Positions 26,756 through 37,505 are shown, counted from the stretch's first letter. The stretch: DNA of 64,000 nucleotides from Colwellia sp. TT2012 (GCF_001440345.1 NZ_LJYX01000006.1:310001-374000); one strand, 5' to 3'. The notes: generated from the sequence alone by a model not told the origin. Numbers and translations are program-made.

Positions 26756-27046
26756 ATGGCTATTCGTCCACTACACGATCGTGTGATTATTAAACGTAAA
26801 GATGCAGAATCAAAATCAGCTGGCGGTATTGTTTTAACTGGTAGTGCCGCAGAAAAATCTACCCGCGGTGAAGTTATTGCCGTAGGAAATGGCCGTATTT
26901 TAGATAACGGTGAAGTTCGTGCCTTAGACGTTAAAGTTGGCGATAACGTGATCTTCAGTGAAGGTTATGGCGTTAAAACTGAAAAAATTGATGGTGAAGA
27001 AGTTCTTATTTTAAATGAATCTGACATTTTAGCGATTGTTGAATAA
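26756..27046 (+). CDS. groES: Co-chaperonin GroES
   Basis: 96 residues, standard length, with [20 protein letters not shown] and the mobile loop [18 protein letters not shown], ending in [14 protein letters not shown]. It caps the GroEL ring during folding. A GGAGAAAAAA ribosome-binding site precedes ATG 26756. It lies 69 bases before groEL, with a heat-shock promoter upstream. Confidence 0.99.
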   Translation: MAIRPLHDRVIIKRKDAESKSAGGIVLTGSAAEKSTRGEVIAVGNGRILDNGEVRALDVKVGDNVIFSEGYGVKTEKIDGEEVLILNESDILAIVE

Positions 27047-27106
27047 TTCACTGATTTTTAACCTGATGTTGAGCATAATTTTGGCTCTATCCCAACAAAT
27101 TAATAG

Positions 27107-28765
<1,659 letters not shown>

Positions 28766-28913
28766 TTTATGCTGGTCTAAATTGTTAATTTCATCGTTGC
28801 TTTATAGTTCGTTTAAGAAACACTAAACGTCACCATAAAGCGCCTTGAATTAAACCATTTATCCTGCGCATAAAGCATTAACTGCTTATAGCACTTCCTT
28901 GCTATAAATAATA

Positions 28914-28938
28914 AAAACTCACTTCGGTGAGTTTTTTT
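28914..28938 (+). terminator. Terminator of groES-groEL
   Basis: AAAACTCAC (28914-28922) pairs with GTGAGTTTT (28927-28935) around the stable TTCG loop, with further T bases after. It lies in a 343-base spacer (28766-29108) that shows no gene. Confidence 0.95.
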
Positions 28939-29108
28939 GTTTTTATATTTTGCTATAGAATAACAGTGCAGATATTTTACTCGCTTAGACGTCTCACACT
29001 AGCCGCTACATAATCAGTACACTTTACTAACAATTATCGACTTGTAAATTTGTATTTTTGCCAGTAGATTGGTTTAATCCATTTAGTTATGCCAATAAGG
29101 TTATATTT

Positions 29109-29597
29109 ATGAAAACATTATTAATTTCTCTAGCCTTTATTTTGATGGGCTGCGCAACTCCAGGAGTGGAGCGTGCAAGTCAAAATAAAATAATAAAAGT
29201 GTTTTATGCGTCGGTTGAGTCGATAAATCAGGTCGAGCTTTCATCTGAAGTTAAAACAGGCATTGCCAGCGGAGCTGCAGTTGGAATTATCGATAACATC
29301 GATGGTAACCACGAGGATATGATTGCTGGCGCCTTAGCGGGGGCTTTGGTTGGAGCAATATTTACCGCAATATTTGAAGGCAGTAATGTTGCTTTCGAAT
29401 ACTCGTTACATTCGGTGGAAGAGGGCGATTTTTCTGTTATACAAAAAGACAGAATTGATCTGCAAAGTAATTGTCTCAAGGTTAGAATTGCTGCAGAAGT
29501 AGTACTATCTCCAGCATCTAAAGATAAGTGTCAATTTAACCATAATACTAAGCAACAAATAAAAATAGAAAATAGCATATACACCTCTGAATATTAA
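29109..29597 (+). CDS. Glycine-zipper lipoprotein, unknown function
   Basis: 162 residues if started at ATG 29109 (MKTLLISLAFILMGC, lipobox LMGC with Cys15). An in-frame ATG at 29058 would add 17 residues that spoil the signal peptide. Residues ~55-95 (GIASGAAVGIIDN, AGALAGALVGAIFTAIFEG) form a glycine-zipper-like hydrophobic hairpin as in some outer-membrane lipoproteins. No specific family is recognised. The gene stands alone, followed by a 730-base scarred region. Confidence 0.7.
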   Translation: MKTLLISLAFILMGCATPGVERASQNKIIKVFYASVESINQVELSSEVKTGIASGAAVGIIDNIDGNHEDMIAGALAGALVGAIFTAIFEGSNVAFEYSLHSVEEGDFSVIQKDRIDLQSNCLKVRIAAEVVLSPASKDKCQFNHNTKQQIKIENSIYTSEY

Positions 29598-29873
29598 CGA
29601 ATGTCATTGTTATGATTAATTCAGTATTCACCACGCTAATTTTCTCTGTGACCATAAACCTGATCTATTCAGCTGGTATTTCAGGACGTTGTGTTAATAA
29701 TTTTCAGAGGGGTGTCTTCTACTTTTCTAGAAGCTTTCCTGTAGAAAAACATATTGCCTTCTATTAAGTAAAGAGATCAAGTCAGTGATAACGGTATTGA
29801 TGTTGCTCGTATTCTTCATCAACGCATGGATCTCTCAAAACATTTCTAATCGTATCTTGGTAATATTATAATC

Positions 29874-30063
29874 ATGCATGAAAGCCATATTAATAAACTT
29901 GCCAAAATAGATACTCGTCTTCAATTATTAAATGAAGAGCGGCTTGCTTTGCTTAATGATCGCCAAGCGTTAGATAACACAACATGAAGCTGAATTAGCC
30001 CAAAATTTCAATCTACACGCCTCTCCTGAAGCTAAAATTGACCTTGTTCTTTCATGTCTTTAG
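29874..30063 (+). pseudogene. Frameshifted gene remnant, possibly N-terminus of a helicase/TOTE-type protein
   Basis: Frame one starts ATG 29874 (MHESHINKLAKIDTRLQLLN, then EERLALLNDRQAL) and stops at 29985. A second frame from 29980 continues plausibly: QHEAELAQNFNLHASPEAKI, then DLVLSCL and a stop at 30061. Joined across a one-base shift they make a coiled-coil start followed by SPEAKIxL, which resembles the xPxxKIxLFxxLFRGR segment near the N-terminus of primase/helicase proteins of TOTE-type elements. That assignment is from memory and weak. The rest of the gene is gone. Other bases of the 29,598-30,328 spacer show no gene. Confidence 0.35.
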
Positions 30064-30265
30064 GGTGGGTTTTATCATTTTTGCAAGTTTTTCTCATAGG
30101 GCTGATCCTATCGAAAGAGGCTGCCAGATAATACACTCGATTCTTTAAGTTGCGGTAACGTGTAGCCATCTGAGTAATAGCTATAGGTCATTGTATTACC
30201 GCGTGCATACTAGCAATCACCATCCATCGATATAGTTTGAATTTATTATAACGAAGAGTATAATT

Positions 30266-30305
30266 AATAATGTACTTAATAATGCACTTAATTAAGTACG
30301 TTATT
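30266..30305. promoter_or_regulatory. Operator-like palindrome upstream of yafN
   Basis: Arms 30266-30280 and 30291-30305 pair at 14 of 15 positions (core GTACTTAAT/ATTAAGTAC). A second perfect palindrome, ACTTAATTAAGT (30286-30297), overlaps the right arm. It ends 23 bases before the yafN ATG, the right place for autorepression by the antitoxin or the complex. Confidence 0.65.
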
Positions 30306-30328
30306 GTGTTTTATGTGTGAGGTGATTT

Positions 30329-30616
30329 ATGGCAGTTCAATCTATATTGGCTGAAAAAACGGTTTCAGTAACCGAATTAAGAAAGAAACCATGTGATTAT
30401 TTTATGGACGAACCAGTTGCAGTTTTATCAAATAATAAAACTGTGGGTTATATGGTAGGTACAGAACTTTATGAACAGATGGTAAAACTTATCGAGTCAC
30501 AGTCTAAAACGTCTCGTTTTAGACCATCCAGTGCTCGGCTTGCGATAATTGCCGAACACGGCGCAGAACACTTGCTTAAAGCATCACTGGACGAGTTGGG
30601 TGATTTTTCAGAGTGA
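30329..30616 (+). CDS. yafN: Type II antitoxin, YafN (Phd/YefM family)
   Basis: 95 residues: ILAEKTVSVTELRKKPCDYF followed by EPVAVLSNNKTVGYMVGTELYE, the Phd/YefM DNA-binding and dimer domain as in E. coli YafN. The C-terminal segment SRFRPSSARLAIIAEHGAEH also follows YafN, where this part covers the toxin. It represses its own promoter in related systems, and a strong palindrome sits just upstream. Its TGA overlaps the GTG of the toxin frame (GTGA). The antitoxin is intact while the toxin frame is broken. Confidence 0.9.
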   Translation: MAVQSILAEKTVSVTELRKKPCDYFMDEPVAVLSNNKTVGYMVGTELYEQMVKLIESQSKTSRFRPSSARLAIIAEHGAEHLLKASLDELGDFSE

Positions 30617-31011
30617 TACGAGTATTTAAAAGTAATATTATCCGTCAGATATTAACTGATGACTAATTAGATGCGTTAGTTATTTATTTCAAAAGTTATA
30701 AACTCACAGGTAATACACCTGAGTATTTTGGTCGAGATGTACCTTATGACCACCCTAACAACTTGCCAATAGTGTTAACTGAAGAGATTCAGCATATTCA
30801 TTTAGGCAGTGAAGATAAACCTTTGCCTCTAAGAAAGCTTCAATTCTATCAAACCAGTGATATACATCTTGTCTATTGCCAAGGCTCATTAGATGAAAAC
30901 TGTTATCTACTGATGACAATATTATCACCTGACGCTCATAAACAAGCCAAGTCTAGGAATATTATGTTTAAGCTTGGTGTGATGGCTGAAAAGTTTAGAA
31001 ATCAATATTAA
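30613..31011 (+). pseudogene. yafO: YafO-type mRNA interferase toxin with in-frame stop
   Basis: Starting GTG at 30613, the frame gives VIRVFKSNIIRQILTDD, a TAA stop at codon 18 (30664-30666), then LDALVIYFKSYKLTG and on to FGRDVPYDHP, HIHLGSEDKPLPLRKLQFY, HLVYCQGSLDENCYLL and KLGVMAEKFRNQY. This follows E. coli YafO along its whole 132 codons, where TAEELDAL has Glu at the stop position, so a single GAA to TAA change explains it. No other damage is visible. The remaining ATG at 30763 would give only the C-terminal 82 residues. The toxin is therefore probably silent, unless the stop is read through. Confidence 0.88.
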
Positions 31012-31471
31012 AAATAAGAAGCTTTCAGATGAGAAATATTGGAAACATGGCAGAGAGCTTACTAAGTATGTGGTGTGCGGAAGCAGGCCCTAAAATTGCA
31101 AATGCTTTAAACTCAATATCAAATTCGTCTTGTGCCAGTAGTGCTAATTGCTCCAGCTTTGCTGCCATGACCCTGAAAAAACGGTGGCCATTGCGGCGAT
31201 CTACAAGGTTAAAATATTGTTAATAAGTTTAAGCATTGAACGTTGAATTTTTATGACGGTTGTTAATATTTATTTCTCTTTTAGCATAAAATTCTTGCAT
31301 ATTTATTCTATAAAAAATTTGCACTAAGGTAATGCTGGCCTGGCTTGTATCGGTTCTTAATAGATTATTTGAATTACCATCGGTAACAGAATTTAATTTA
31401 ATGTATTTATATACTTAATTATCGAATTAAGTCAGTATTGAAGCGTTAATAGATATTTATAGGATTGAATA
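31012..31471. other. Intergenic region with a possible gene scrap
   Basis: 460 bases. The plus-strand open frame 31029-31223 is serine/cysteine-rich with no features. On the minus strand about 31027-31222 reads DRRNGHRFFRVMAAKLEQLA, then LLAQDEFDIEFKAFAILGPA, which looks coding and ends at a stop, but has no convincing start or family. The remainder (31,240-31,471) is AT-rich promoter-like sequence for the next gene. Confidence 0.35.
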
Positions 31472-32038
31472 ATGAAGAAAAATATTAGTTTAACCATTGT
31501 CCTTTTTAGCAGCTTATTGGTAAGCGCTTGTGTGACTGTACCCCTAGAGCCACAAGCGAAGAGAAATCAATTGGCCATCTCAAGTGTACGAGATATACCT
31601 ATTTCTTATTCTCCAGGCAGTACGTTTTCTTTGGCACCTCAGTATGTCAAAGAAACTTCATTAAAAGCTGAGCAGACCCAAGCCGTATATAAGCTTTATG
31701 CTGATGCTATTATTAGCGATTTAATGAAGCATGGTTTTTACAATACCCGCAATGCCGAAAACACTACTTTTTATGTTGGTTTTGGTGTTGCCTTAGCCAG
31801 TGATTTATCAGATGAAACCATCAATCATGAATTTGGTATTACGCCAGGTTTACCGGGCCGTGATGGTTTGAAAAAAGGTAGTTTTTTGATTTATATCGAA
31901 GATGCTCGCACGGGAAAAAAAGTTTGGCGTGGTGCAGTACAAGGCTTTGTTCATGAAGATAGTAATGAAGCACAAAAAATATATCGTACTGCCGCGATTG
32001 TTAGCCGTGTGATGAAACAGTTCTACGCTACAAATTAA
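31472..32038 (+). CDS. DUF4136-type lipoprotein
   Basis: 188 residues with lipobox VSAC (signal MKKNISLTIVLFSSLLVSAC). The mature part has the DUF4136-like pattern: an early strand SSVRDIPISYSPGSTFS, AISDLMKHGFYNT, TFYVGFGVALA, and a late SFLIYIEDARTGKKVWRGAV followed by an alpha-helical end. Members are outer-membrane or periplasmic proteins of unknown function. It lies 82 bases before the DUF3016 gene in the same direction and may form an envelope pair with it. Confidence 0.8.
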   Translation: MKKNISLTIVLFSSLLVSACVTVPLEPQAKRNQLAISSVRDIPISYSPGSTFSLAPQYVKETSLKAEQTQAVYKLYADAIISDLMKHGFYNTRNAENTTFYVGFGVALASDLSDETINHEFGITPGLPGRDGLKKGSFLIYIEDARTGKKVWRGAVQGFVHEDSNEAQKIYRTAAIVSRVMKQFYATN

Positions 32039-32120
32039 CACCTACAGGTAGCAATTTTACACAGTTTTTAGCGCTGATTTTTGTTTTACTACAGTTGAAC
32101 ATTTAATGAGAGGATGGCAT

Positions 32121-32624
32121 ATGAAACAATTTATTTATATGGTTACACTGTTAATTTTGACGTCATTAATGGCGCCTGGTGCATTTGCGGCAAGTAGTGA
32201 AGTAACCTGGACTGATTATAAAAGCTATCGTGATATTAATGCCGGTAATGAAAACCGTAAGTCATTTCGAGAGCGTATCTTTCGGGACTTTGAAAAGCAC
32301 TTTGCTAAATTAGCGGCAACCTTGCCTGAGGGGCAAGTACTTAAAATTGATGTCACAGATGTTGATCTTGCTGGCGATACTCATGCTGCTGGCATACACA
32401 GAACCCGTATTGTTAAGCAGATTTATAGACCACGAATGAATTTTTCTTATCAACTGTTTGATGCCGATGGCAAGCTAGTTCAATCGGATGAAGTGGTGGT
32501 AAAAGATATGAACTTCATGTCGGGTAGTAACTTGAAATATCGCCATAAATCCTTGGGTTATGAGAAGAAGATGCTCGATGACTGGTTTGATAAAGCCTTT
32601 AAAGACTTGCGGGTAAAAAAATAG
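32121..32624 (+). CDS. DUF3016 family periplasmic protein
   Basis: 167 residues from ATG 32121, chosen because AGAGG lies 7 bases before it; an in-frame ATG at 32106 would itself contain that site. A cleavable signal (LMAPGAFAASS) precedes VTWTDYKSYRDINAGNENRK, IFRDFEKHFAKLAATLPEGQ, VDLAGDTHAAGI and a C-terminal helix ending FDKAFKDL. This is the DUF3016 pattern of marine Gammaproteobacteria. Function is not known. A terminator follows. Confidence 0.82.
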   Translation: MKQFIYMVTLLILTSLMAPGAFAASSEVTWTDYKSYRDINAGNENRKSFRERIFRDFEKHFAKLAATLPEGQVLKIDVTDVDLAGDTHAAGIHRTRIVKQIYRPRMNFSYQLFDADGKLVQSDEVVVKDMNFMSGSNLKYRHKSLGYEKKMLDDWFDKAFKDLRVKK

Positions 32625-32647
32625 TACTTGAGTAAAACTACTAAATT

Positions 32648-32669
32648 AAAAGTCACTACGGTGACTTTT
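32648..32669 (+). terminator. Terminator after DUF3016 gene
   Basis: AAAAGTCAC (32648-32656) pairs perfectly with GTGACTTTT (32661-32669) around TACG. The right arm supplies the T run. Confidence 0.88.
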
Positions 32670-32764
32670 ATATTGCCGAAAATTGTATTTCCCCCTGAAG
32701 TGATTAAGTAATTAAGTTATTATCTTTGCCCTATTACTTTATGTTATCGCAAGGAAAAGGCGCA

Positions 32765-34420
32765 ATGAAGCCCGCTCAACATACTACTATTTTTGACCCT
32801 TCTCCACTTACCCTAATCATGCTCTTATTTATACTTCTCATCAGCCCAAAGGTATTGAGCGCCCATTCAGCAAGTAATAATGGTGAAGTACTATCCATTA
32901 AAAACATGCTCGATAGTAAAAAAAAATCGCAACAAAGCTTACAGCCAGATGAATATGATGTGCCGCAAGATGAATATGAACGCGGTCAACCTCGCAGTGC
33001 TATGGCCGGATATTTACGTGCTATGCGAGCGGGTGATCTAGCCTTAGCGACACATTATTTAGATTATCGCAACCTGTCAGAAAAAACTTTAAGTGTTGGT
33101 AAAGAAGAGTTGGCGAGACAATTATCTGTGGTGTTAAACCGAACCTTATGGGTTGATCTCAATAGTATTAGTGTCAGAAAAGAAGGGCGTAAAAATGACA
33201 ACCTACCCTCGTATAGAGAACGGGTAGGGCAAGTAGATTACCAAGGTAATATGGTTGATATTTTATTACAACGTATTCCTCGAGCAACAGATAAAGTGAG
33301 CATTTGGAAAATATCAAATGCCACGGTTGAGAAAATCCCACGCTTATTTAAGCGTTATTCTTATTCTCCTCTGGGGGAGTTCTTAGCCAAAAAATTACCG
33401 GCAATAGACCTCTTTGGCGTCATGCTCTGGCAATGGTTATATTTCACCTTGATGATGTTGATATATTACCTTATTGCCAAAGTCTTTACCTGGCTGACAG
33501 CCTTTAGTATCAAACGTGTTTATCATAAGGTGTCTGAAGATGTTTTACGGTTTATTAAAGAGCCGATAGCATTATTAATCGCGGTGATTTTTGCCCGTAG
33601 TTTTAGTGATGAAGCCAATGTTACTATTGCCGTTAGGGCGGTGACTGAAGGCAGTACTTTATTAATTATTGCTTGGTGCTGGGTCTGTTTTCGTTTTATT
33701 GATTTAATGAAAATAATATTGGCAGAAAAATTTATTGCTCAAGATAAACCGTTAGCGGTGTATTTGTTAAGACCTGCTGGCACAGTAATAAAGCTCATTA
33801 TATTTAGCATTGCTGCTTTGAACTGGCTGGAAAATCTTGGTTTTAATGCTTCTACCTTATTGGCTGGTTTAGGTATTGGTGGCTTAGCTATTGCACTGGC
33901 TGCGCAAAAAACCGTAGAAAATATTATCGGAGCTATTACCTTATACACTTCGGCGCCGGTTAAGATTGGTGATTTTTGCCGCTTTGGTAATAGCTTTGGT
34001 GTGGTAGAAGAAATAGGTTTACGCTCTACCCGTATTCGAACGTTAGAAAGAACGGTTATTTATGTCGCCAATGCAAAGTTTATTGACATGAACATTGAAA
34101 ACTATGCTGAGCGAGAAAAAATAGTTTTTCGACCTAAGATATTCTTAGCACCAAGTACGCAAAAAGAAAATATCGATGCTTTACTGGTAGCCATTAGGGC
34201 TATGCTCAGTTCGACCGAGATGGTTGCTGAATCACCGCTGCGTAGTCATTTTAAAGCCTATACCATTTATGGCTTTGAGCTGGATATTTTGGCTTATATT
34301 AAAACCACAGACTTCGATGTTTATCTTGATGAAATCAATCAACTCAATCTGAATATTCTCGCTTTATTGAACGAGCATGATTGTAAAGTACAAGTCATGG
34401 CAGAAAGAGTTGCTGAGTAA
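32765..34420 (+). CDS. MscS-family mechanosensitive channel
   Basis: 551 residues from ATG 32765 (AAGGAAAAGG just upstream); the longer frame from a TTG at 32726 is unlikely. A signal peptide (SPKVLSAHSA) and a ~200-residue periplasmic domain come first, then four or so membrane helices. The last has the pore-helix pattern LGFNASTLLAGLGIGGLAIA, LAAQKTVENIIGAI, followed by the MscS beta domain (VKIGDFCRFGNSFGVVEEIG, LRSTRIRTLERTVIYVANAK). It would release solutes under hypo-osmotic stress. It stands alone between two unrelated units. Confidence 0.93.
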   Translation: MKPAQHTTIFDPSPLTLIMLLFILLISPKVLSAHSASNNGEVLSIKNMLDSKKKSQQSLQPDEYDVPQDEYERGQPRSAMAGYLRAMRAGDLALATHYLDYRNLSEKTLSVGKEELARQLSVVLNRTLWVDLNSISVRKEGRKNDNLPSYRERVGQVDYQGNMVDILLQRIPRATDKVSIWKISNATVEKIPRLFKRYSYSPLGEFLAKKLPAIDLFGVMLWQWLYFTLMMLIYYLIAKVFTWLTAFSIKRVYHKVSEDVLRFIKEPIALLIAVIFARSFSDEANVTIAVRAVTEGSTLLIIAWCWVCFRFIDLMKIILAEKFIAQDKPLAVYLLRPAGTVIKLIIFSIAALNWLENLGFNASTLLAGLGIGGLAIALAAQKTVENIIGAITLYTSAPVKIGDFCRFGNSFGVVEEIGLRSTRIRTLERTVIYVANAKFIDMNIENYAEREKIVFRPKIFLAPSTQKENIDALLVAIRAMLSSTEMVAESPLRSHFKAYTIYGFELDILAYIKTTDFDVYLDEINQLNLNILALLNEHDCKVQVMAERVAE

Positions 34421-34434
34421 TTGACCTGCTTAAG

Positions 34435-34740
34435 TTATTGAATGTAGCTTTGCTCAAAGTTAGCGAGTACTGTGAATAGCTGCTCTATCTTTTTAACCAA
34501 GGCTATTAAGTGCCCTTGCTCTTTATTGGCTTGCCACTGTAAAAGATCATCGGCAATTTCTTCAACATAAGGTTGGAAGGTGTTGGCTGAACAGGTAAAG
34601 CTAGCATCGGCGGTAAAAATAGCTTTAAAGCTGGCTTTCTTCTTTTCACGTAAATCGGCTAAGGTGGCATCAGCGGTTAACGATCTTTTTAAAATCACTG
34701 AAATATTTTCAATAAGTTGTTGTTCAATTGCTTTAGTCAT
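34435..34740 (-). CDS. Conserved-looking small helical protein, unknown
   Basis: 101 residues, mostly alpha-helical by composition, opening MTKAIEQQLIENISVILKRS and carrying TFQPYVEEIADDLLQWQANK in the middle. I do not recognise a family. It lies 39 bases after epmB on the same strand, so it may be co-transcribed with it. Good coding composition and the ribosome-binding site AGAAGTG support a real gene. Confidence 0.55.
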   Translation of the reverse strand: MTKAIEQQLIENISVILKRSLTADATLADLREKKKASFKAIFTADASFTCSANTFQPYVEEIADDLLQWQANKEQGHLIALVKKIEQLFTVLANFEQSYIQ

Positions 34741-34779
34741 AACACTTCTTACTTTGAGGATTGTTCTTTATTTTGTCAA

Positions 34780-35820
34780 TTATGCCAGATTGATTGGCGT
34801 TTTGTTAGCTTGACCAGCAATTTCTCGTACTAACTTAGGCATTAAAAAACCAGGTAAGCGAGCCAGCATCTCTTTAACTATTGCCACGGCATCGGCTTCT
34901 GCTACATCAAAATGGGCCGCGCCTTGCACAGCATCAAACAGGTGCAAGTAGTAAGGCTGAATACCGGCATCAAATAAAGTCTCACTTAAGTTACTTAAGA
35001 TCTCAGCATCATCATTTACCCCACGCAACAGCACACTTTGGTTAAAGAGTGGAATACGCGCTGCCCGCAGTGGTTCAAGTGCCGCGATTAACTCATCATT
35101 AATTTCATTCGGGTGATTGATATGCAACACCATGGTGGCTTTTAAACGTGAATTTTTTAACAGGGAAACAAGGCTTGCTGTGATGCGGTTAGGGATTACT
35201 ACGGGTAAGCGAGTATGAATACGCAAACGTGTTACATGGGGAATGTGTTCTATTTGCTCAACCAGCCAAGCCAAGTGATTGTCGTTAGCCATCAAGGGAT
35301 CGCCACCACTAAAAATAACTTCGCTGACTTCATTATGGGCAGCAATATAATCAAGGGCACTTTGCCAACGCTTTTTATTAGGGCTGTTATCTTGATAAGG
35401 AAAATGACGGCGAAAGCAATAGCGACAATTAATCGCACATGCCGATTTTACTATCATCAATACGCGGTTTTTGTATTTATGCAATAAGCCTTCGGCGACC
35501 GTATCATGTTCAAATAAGGGATCAGTAGAGTAGCCCTCAGTAAGTGAAAATTCTGTGGATAATGGCATGACTTGTTTGAGTAGCGGATCGTTAAAGTCGC
35601 CTTTTTTCATGCGCTTAATAAATGACAGCGGCACACGCACAGGAAATAAACTCCGTGCTTTGAAATGTTGTAAATAGTCATCAGGGGCAATATTAACTAA
35701 GGCTAATAGTTGTTCGGGCTCGGTCACTACCTCGCGCAAGTCTTTTTGCCATGATTTTTCATCACAAAGATGCAAATCGTGATCAATTTGGGTTATTATC
35801 TGCGGCAATTCTAATTTCAA
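34780..35820 (-). CDS. epmB: EF-P beta-lysylation protein EpmB (radical SAM)
   Basis: 346 residues of the lysine 2,3-aminomutase-like radical SAM family. CAINCRYCFRRHFPYQD holds the cluster motif CxxxCxxC, followed by EVIFSGGDPLMAND and RLRIHTRLPVVIP. EpmB converts (S)-alpha-lysine to (R)-beta-lysine for attachment to EF-P Lys34 by EpmA. It is shorter than clostridial aminomutases and lacks their C-terminal extension, as EpmB does. It is divergent from efp across 99 bases, so enzyme and substrate genes share a promoter region. Confidence 0.96.
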   Translation of the reverse strand: MKLELPQIITQIDHDLHLCDEKSWQKDLREVVTEPEQLLALVNIAPDDYLQHFKARSLFPVRVPLSFIKRMKKGDFNDPLLKQVMPLSTEFSLTEGYSTDPLFEHDTVAEGLLHKYKNRVLMIVKSACAINCRYCFRRHFPYQDNSPNKKRWQSALDYIAAHNEVSEVIFSGGDPLMANDNHLAWLVEQIEHIPHVTRLRIHTRLPVVIPNRITASLVSLLKNSRLKATMVLHINHPNEINDELIAALEPLRAARIPLFNQSVLLRGVNDDAEILSNLSETLFDAGIQPYYLHLFDAVQGAAHFDVAEADAVAIVKEMLARLPGFLMPKLVREIAGQANKTPINLA

Positions 35821-35919
35821 TTGAACATCTCTTACTAGCTACTGCTGCCATTATAACGGTTATAGACTAGTGAAGATCAAATAAATAACTAAGTAATCAA
35901 TAAAAGAGCACTTCTTACT

Positions 35920-36495
35920 ATGGCTAATATCAGTACCAATCAGTTCAAAACTGGACTTAAAATCATGCTTGATGGCGAACCTTGTAACATTCTTGAAAAT
36001 GAATTGGTTAAGCCAGGTAAAGGCCAAGCCTTTAGCCGCGTTAAAGTTCGTAAACTAGTTTCAGGTAAAGTATTAGAGAAAACCTTTAAGTCAGGAGAGA
36101 CGGTTGAAGCGGCCGATGTAATGGAAGTTGAACTTGCCTATTTATATGCTGATGGTGAATTCTGGCACTTTATGAATAACGAAACTTTTGAGCAAATTGG
36201 CGCGGATGAAAAAGCAGTCGCTGATACGGTTAAGTGGTTAGTTGAAGGTGATATTTGTACTATTACTTTATGGAATGGCACGCCTATTACCGTAACACCA
36301 GCAAACTTTGTTGAAATAGATATTACCGAAACAGACCCCGGATTAAAAGGTGATACCGCAGGTACGGGTGGTAAACCGGCAACATTAGCAACCGGTGCGG
36401 TTGTGCGTGTGCCTTTGTTTGTGCAAATTGGTGAAAAAGTTCGCATTGATACGCGCTCGGGCGAATATGTATCCCGCGCAAGCAAAGCTCAATAA
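35920..36495 (+). CDS. efp: Elongation factor P
   Basis: 191 residues with the three-domain EF-P layout. The loop [15 protein letters not shown] carries K34, the residue modified by EpmB/EpmA in Gammaproteobacteria. The C-terminal domain has [19 protein letters not shown] and [21 protein letters not shown] relieves ribosome stalling at polyproline stretches. The gene is divergent from epmB. epmA is not in the window. Confidence 0.98.
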   Translation: MANISTNQFKTGLKIMLDGEPCNILENELVKPGKGQAFSRVKVRKLVSGKVLEKTFKSGETVEAADVMEVELAYLYADGEFWHFMNNETFEQIGADEKAVADTVKWLVEGDICTITLWNGTPITVTPANFVEIDITETDPGLKGDTAGTGGKPATLATGAVVRVPLFVQIGEKVRIDTRSGEYVSRASKAQ

Positions 36496-36541
36496 ATTTT
36501 ATCCGATTAATTTTATCAAAAAAAATCAAATTAAAGGAATA

Positions 36542-37231
36542 ATGATGTTTTTTAACAAGGTGTTAATGTCAAAGACCATACTATTGAGTTGTCTACTTGG
36601 CCTTTTGGTTAGTACGTTAAGTGTTGATGCCAACGCTAAGTACACTAAGCGTAGTGATAAGTGGGAAGCGAGTTTTAAGTTACTCAATAACCAGTCTATT
36701 GATATTGATGGTCAAGGAGGCTCTAAAATTGCCTTAGACAGTGATTATGGCTGGGGTTTTACTCTGGGCTATAATTTAAATCCGCATATTTTGTTTAACT
36801 TTGATTTTTCCTCATCGACACCAAGTTACCAGGCCACTTTAATCGATGCTGATAATGGTAGTAGTCATCAAATAAATCACAAAATGGACTTGTTAGAAAG
36901 TCAGTTTAATGTCGTTTATAGTGTTTTTGCCTCGCAGTTTACCCCTTATGTGCAAGCGGGTGCCGGTTGGACTTATGTTGATAGTAATATTGCCAAAGGA
37001 CCACCAAATTCAGTTTGTTGGTGGGATCCGTGGTGGGGTTATGTTTGTGATAGTTATCAAAATACTTTCAACGATACTCGTTTTTCCTATAATGTTGCCG
37101 TAGGGTTTCGTTACGAGTTAGATAACAGTTTGTTTTTTCGTGCAAGTTATAAACAAGCTTGGCTTGATTTTAGTCATGCAGACGATGCCGTTATCGGCTC
37201 ATATCACTTAGAAATTGGCTCAATCTTCTAA
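36542..37231 (+). CDS. OmpW-like outer-membrane protein
   Basis: 229 residues if started at ATG 36542 (AAAGGAAT upstream). The longer open frame from 36395 lies inside efp and is rejected. A signal peptide (LLGLLVSTLSVDANAKYT) precedes an 8-strand barrel pattern: WEASFKLLNNQSIDI, GWGFTLGYNLNPHILFNFDF, FTPYVQAGAGWTYVDSN and a final FRASYKQAWLDF ending in a Phe. OmpW-type barrels pass small hydrophobic compounds. A WWDPWWGYVCD loop near residue 160 is notably aromatic. Confidence 0.85.
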   Translation: MMFFNKVLMSKTILLSCLLGLLVSTLSVDANAKYTKRSDKWEASFKLLNNQSIDIDGQGGSKIALDSDYGWGFTLGYNLNPHILFNFDFSSSTPSYQATLIDADNGSSHQINHKMDLLESQFNVVYSVFASQFTPYVQAGAGWTYVDSNIAKGPPNSVCWWDPWWGYVCDSYQNTFNDTRFSYNVAVGFRYELDNSLFFRASYKQAWLDFSHADDAVIGSYHLEIGSIF

Positions 37232-37317
37232 ATAATATAAGCGCAGAGAGTCTTACAAACATTATCGTTATTGGTTAACTATGTGATAATTACTCGTTAG
37301 TTATTTAATAGTAAAGC

Positions 37318-37354
37318 AACCCAGCAAGCAGCATTATTGTTTACTGGGTTTTTT
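37318..37354 (+). terminator. Terminator after OmpW-like gene
   Basis: AACCCAG (37318-37324) pairs with CTGGGTT (37344-37350), with a T run after. The 19-base loop is long, so this stop is of moderate strength. Confidence 0.65.
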
Positions 37355-37505
37355 ATTGCCTGTAAAAATTTAGCGGTGAAATAATTAACTAGTTTGCCAG
37401 TGAGTTAATTCATTTTACTTTGCTGCTTGCTATACATAAGTCAGTCGCTCAGGTATATTTAATACTACGTTTATTCTTGTTATTTTACTTTTTTAAGTAG
37501 GTCAT

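Noticed and set aside
30763-31011. 82-codon open frame as an independent gene
   Set aside because: It is the in-frame C-terminal part of yafO after the premature stop.
31029-31223. 64-codon plus-strand open frame
   Set aside because: Ser/Cys-rich, no known features; composition is unlike neighbours.
32726-32764. Upstream TTG start for the MscS-type channel
   Set aside because: The ATG at 32765 has a strong ribosome-binding site and yields a normal signal peptide.
36395-36541. Longer start for the OmpW-like gene
   Set aside because: The extension lies within efp and would put about 49 residues before the signal peptide; ATG 36542 has a good ribosome-binding site.
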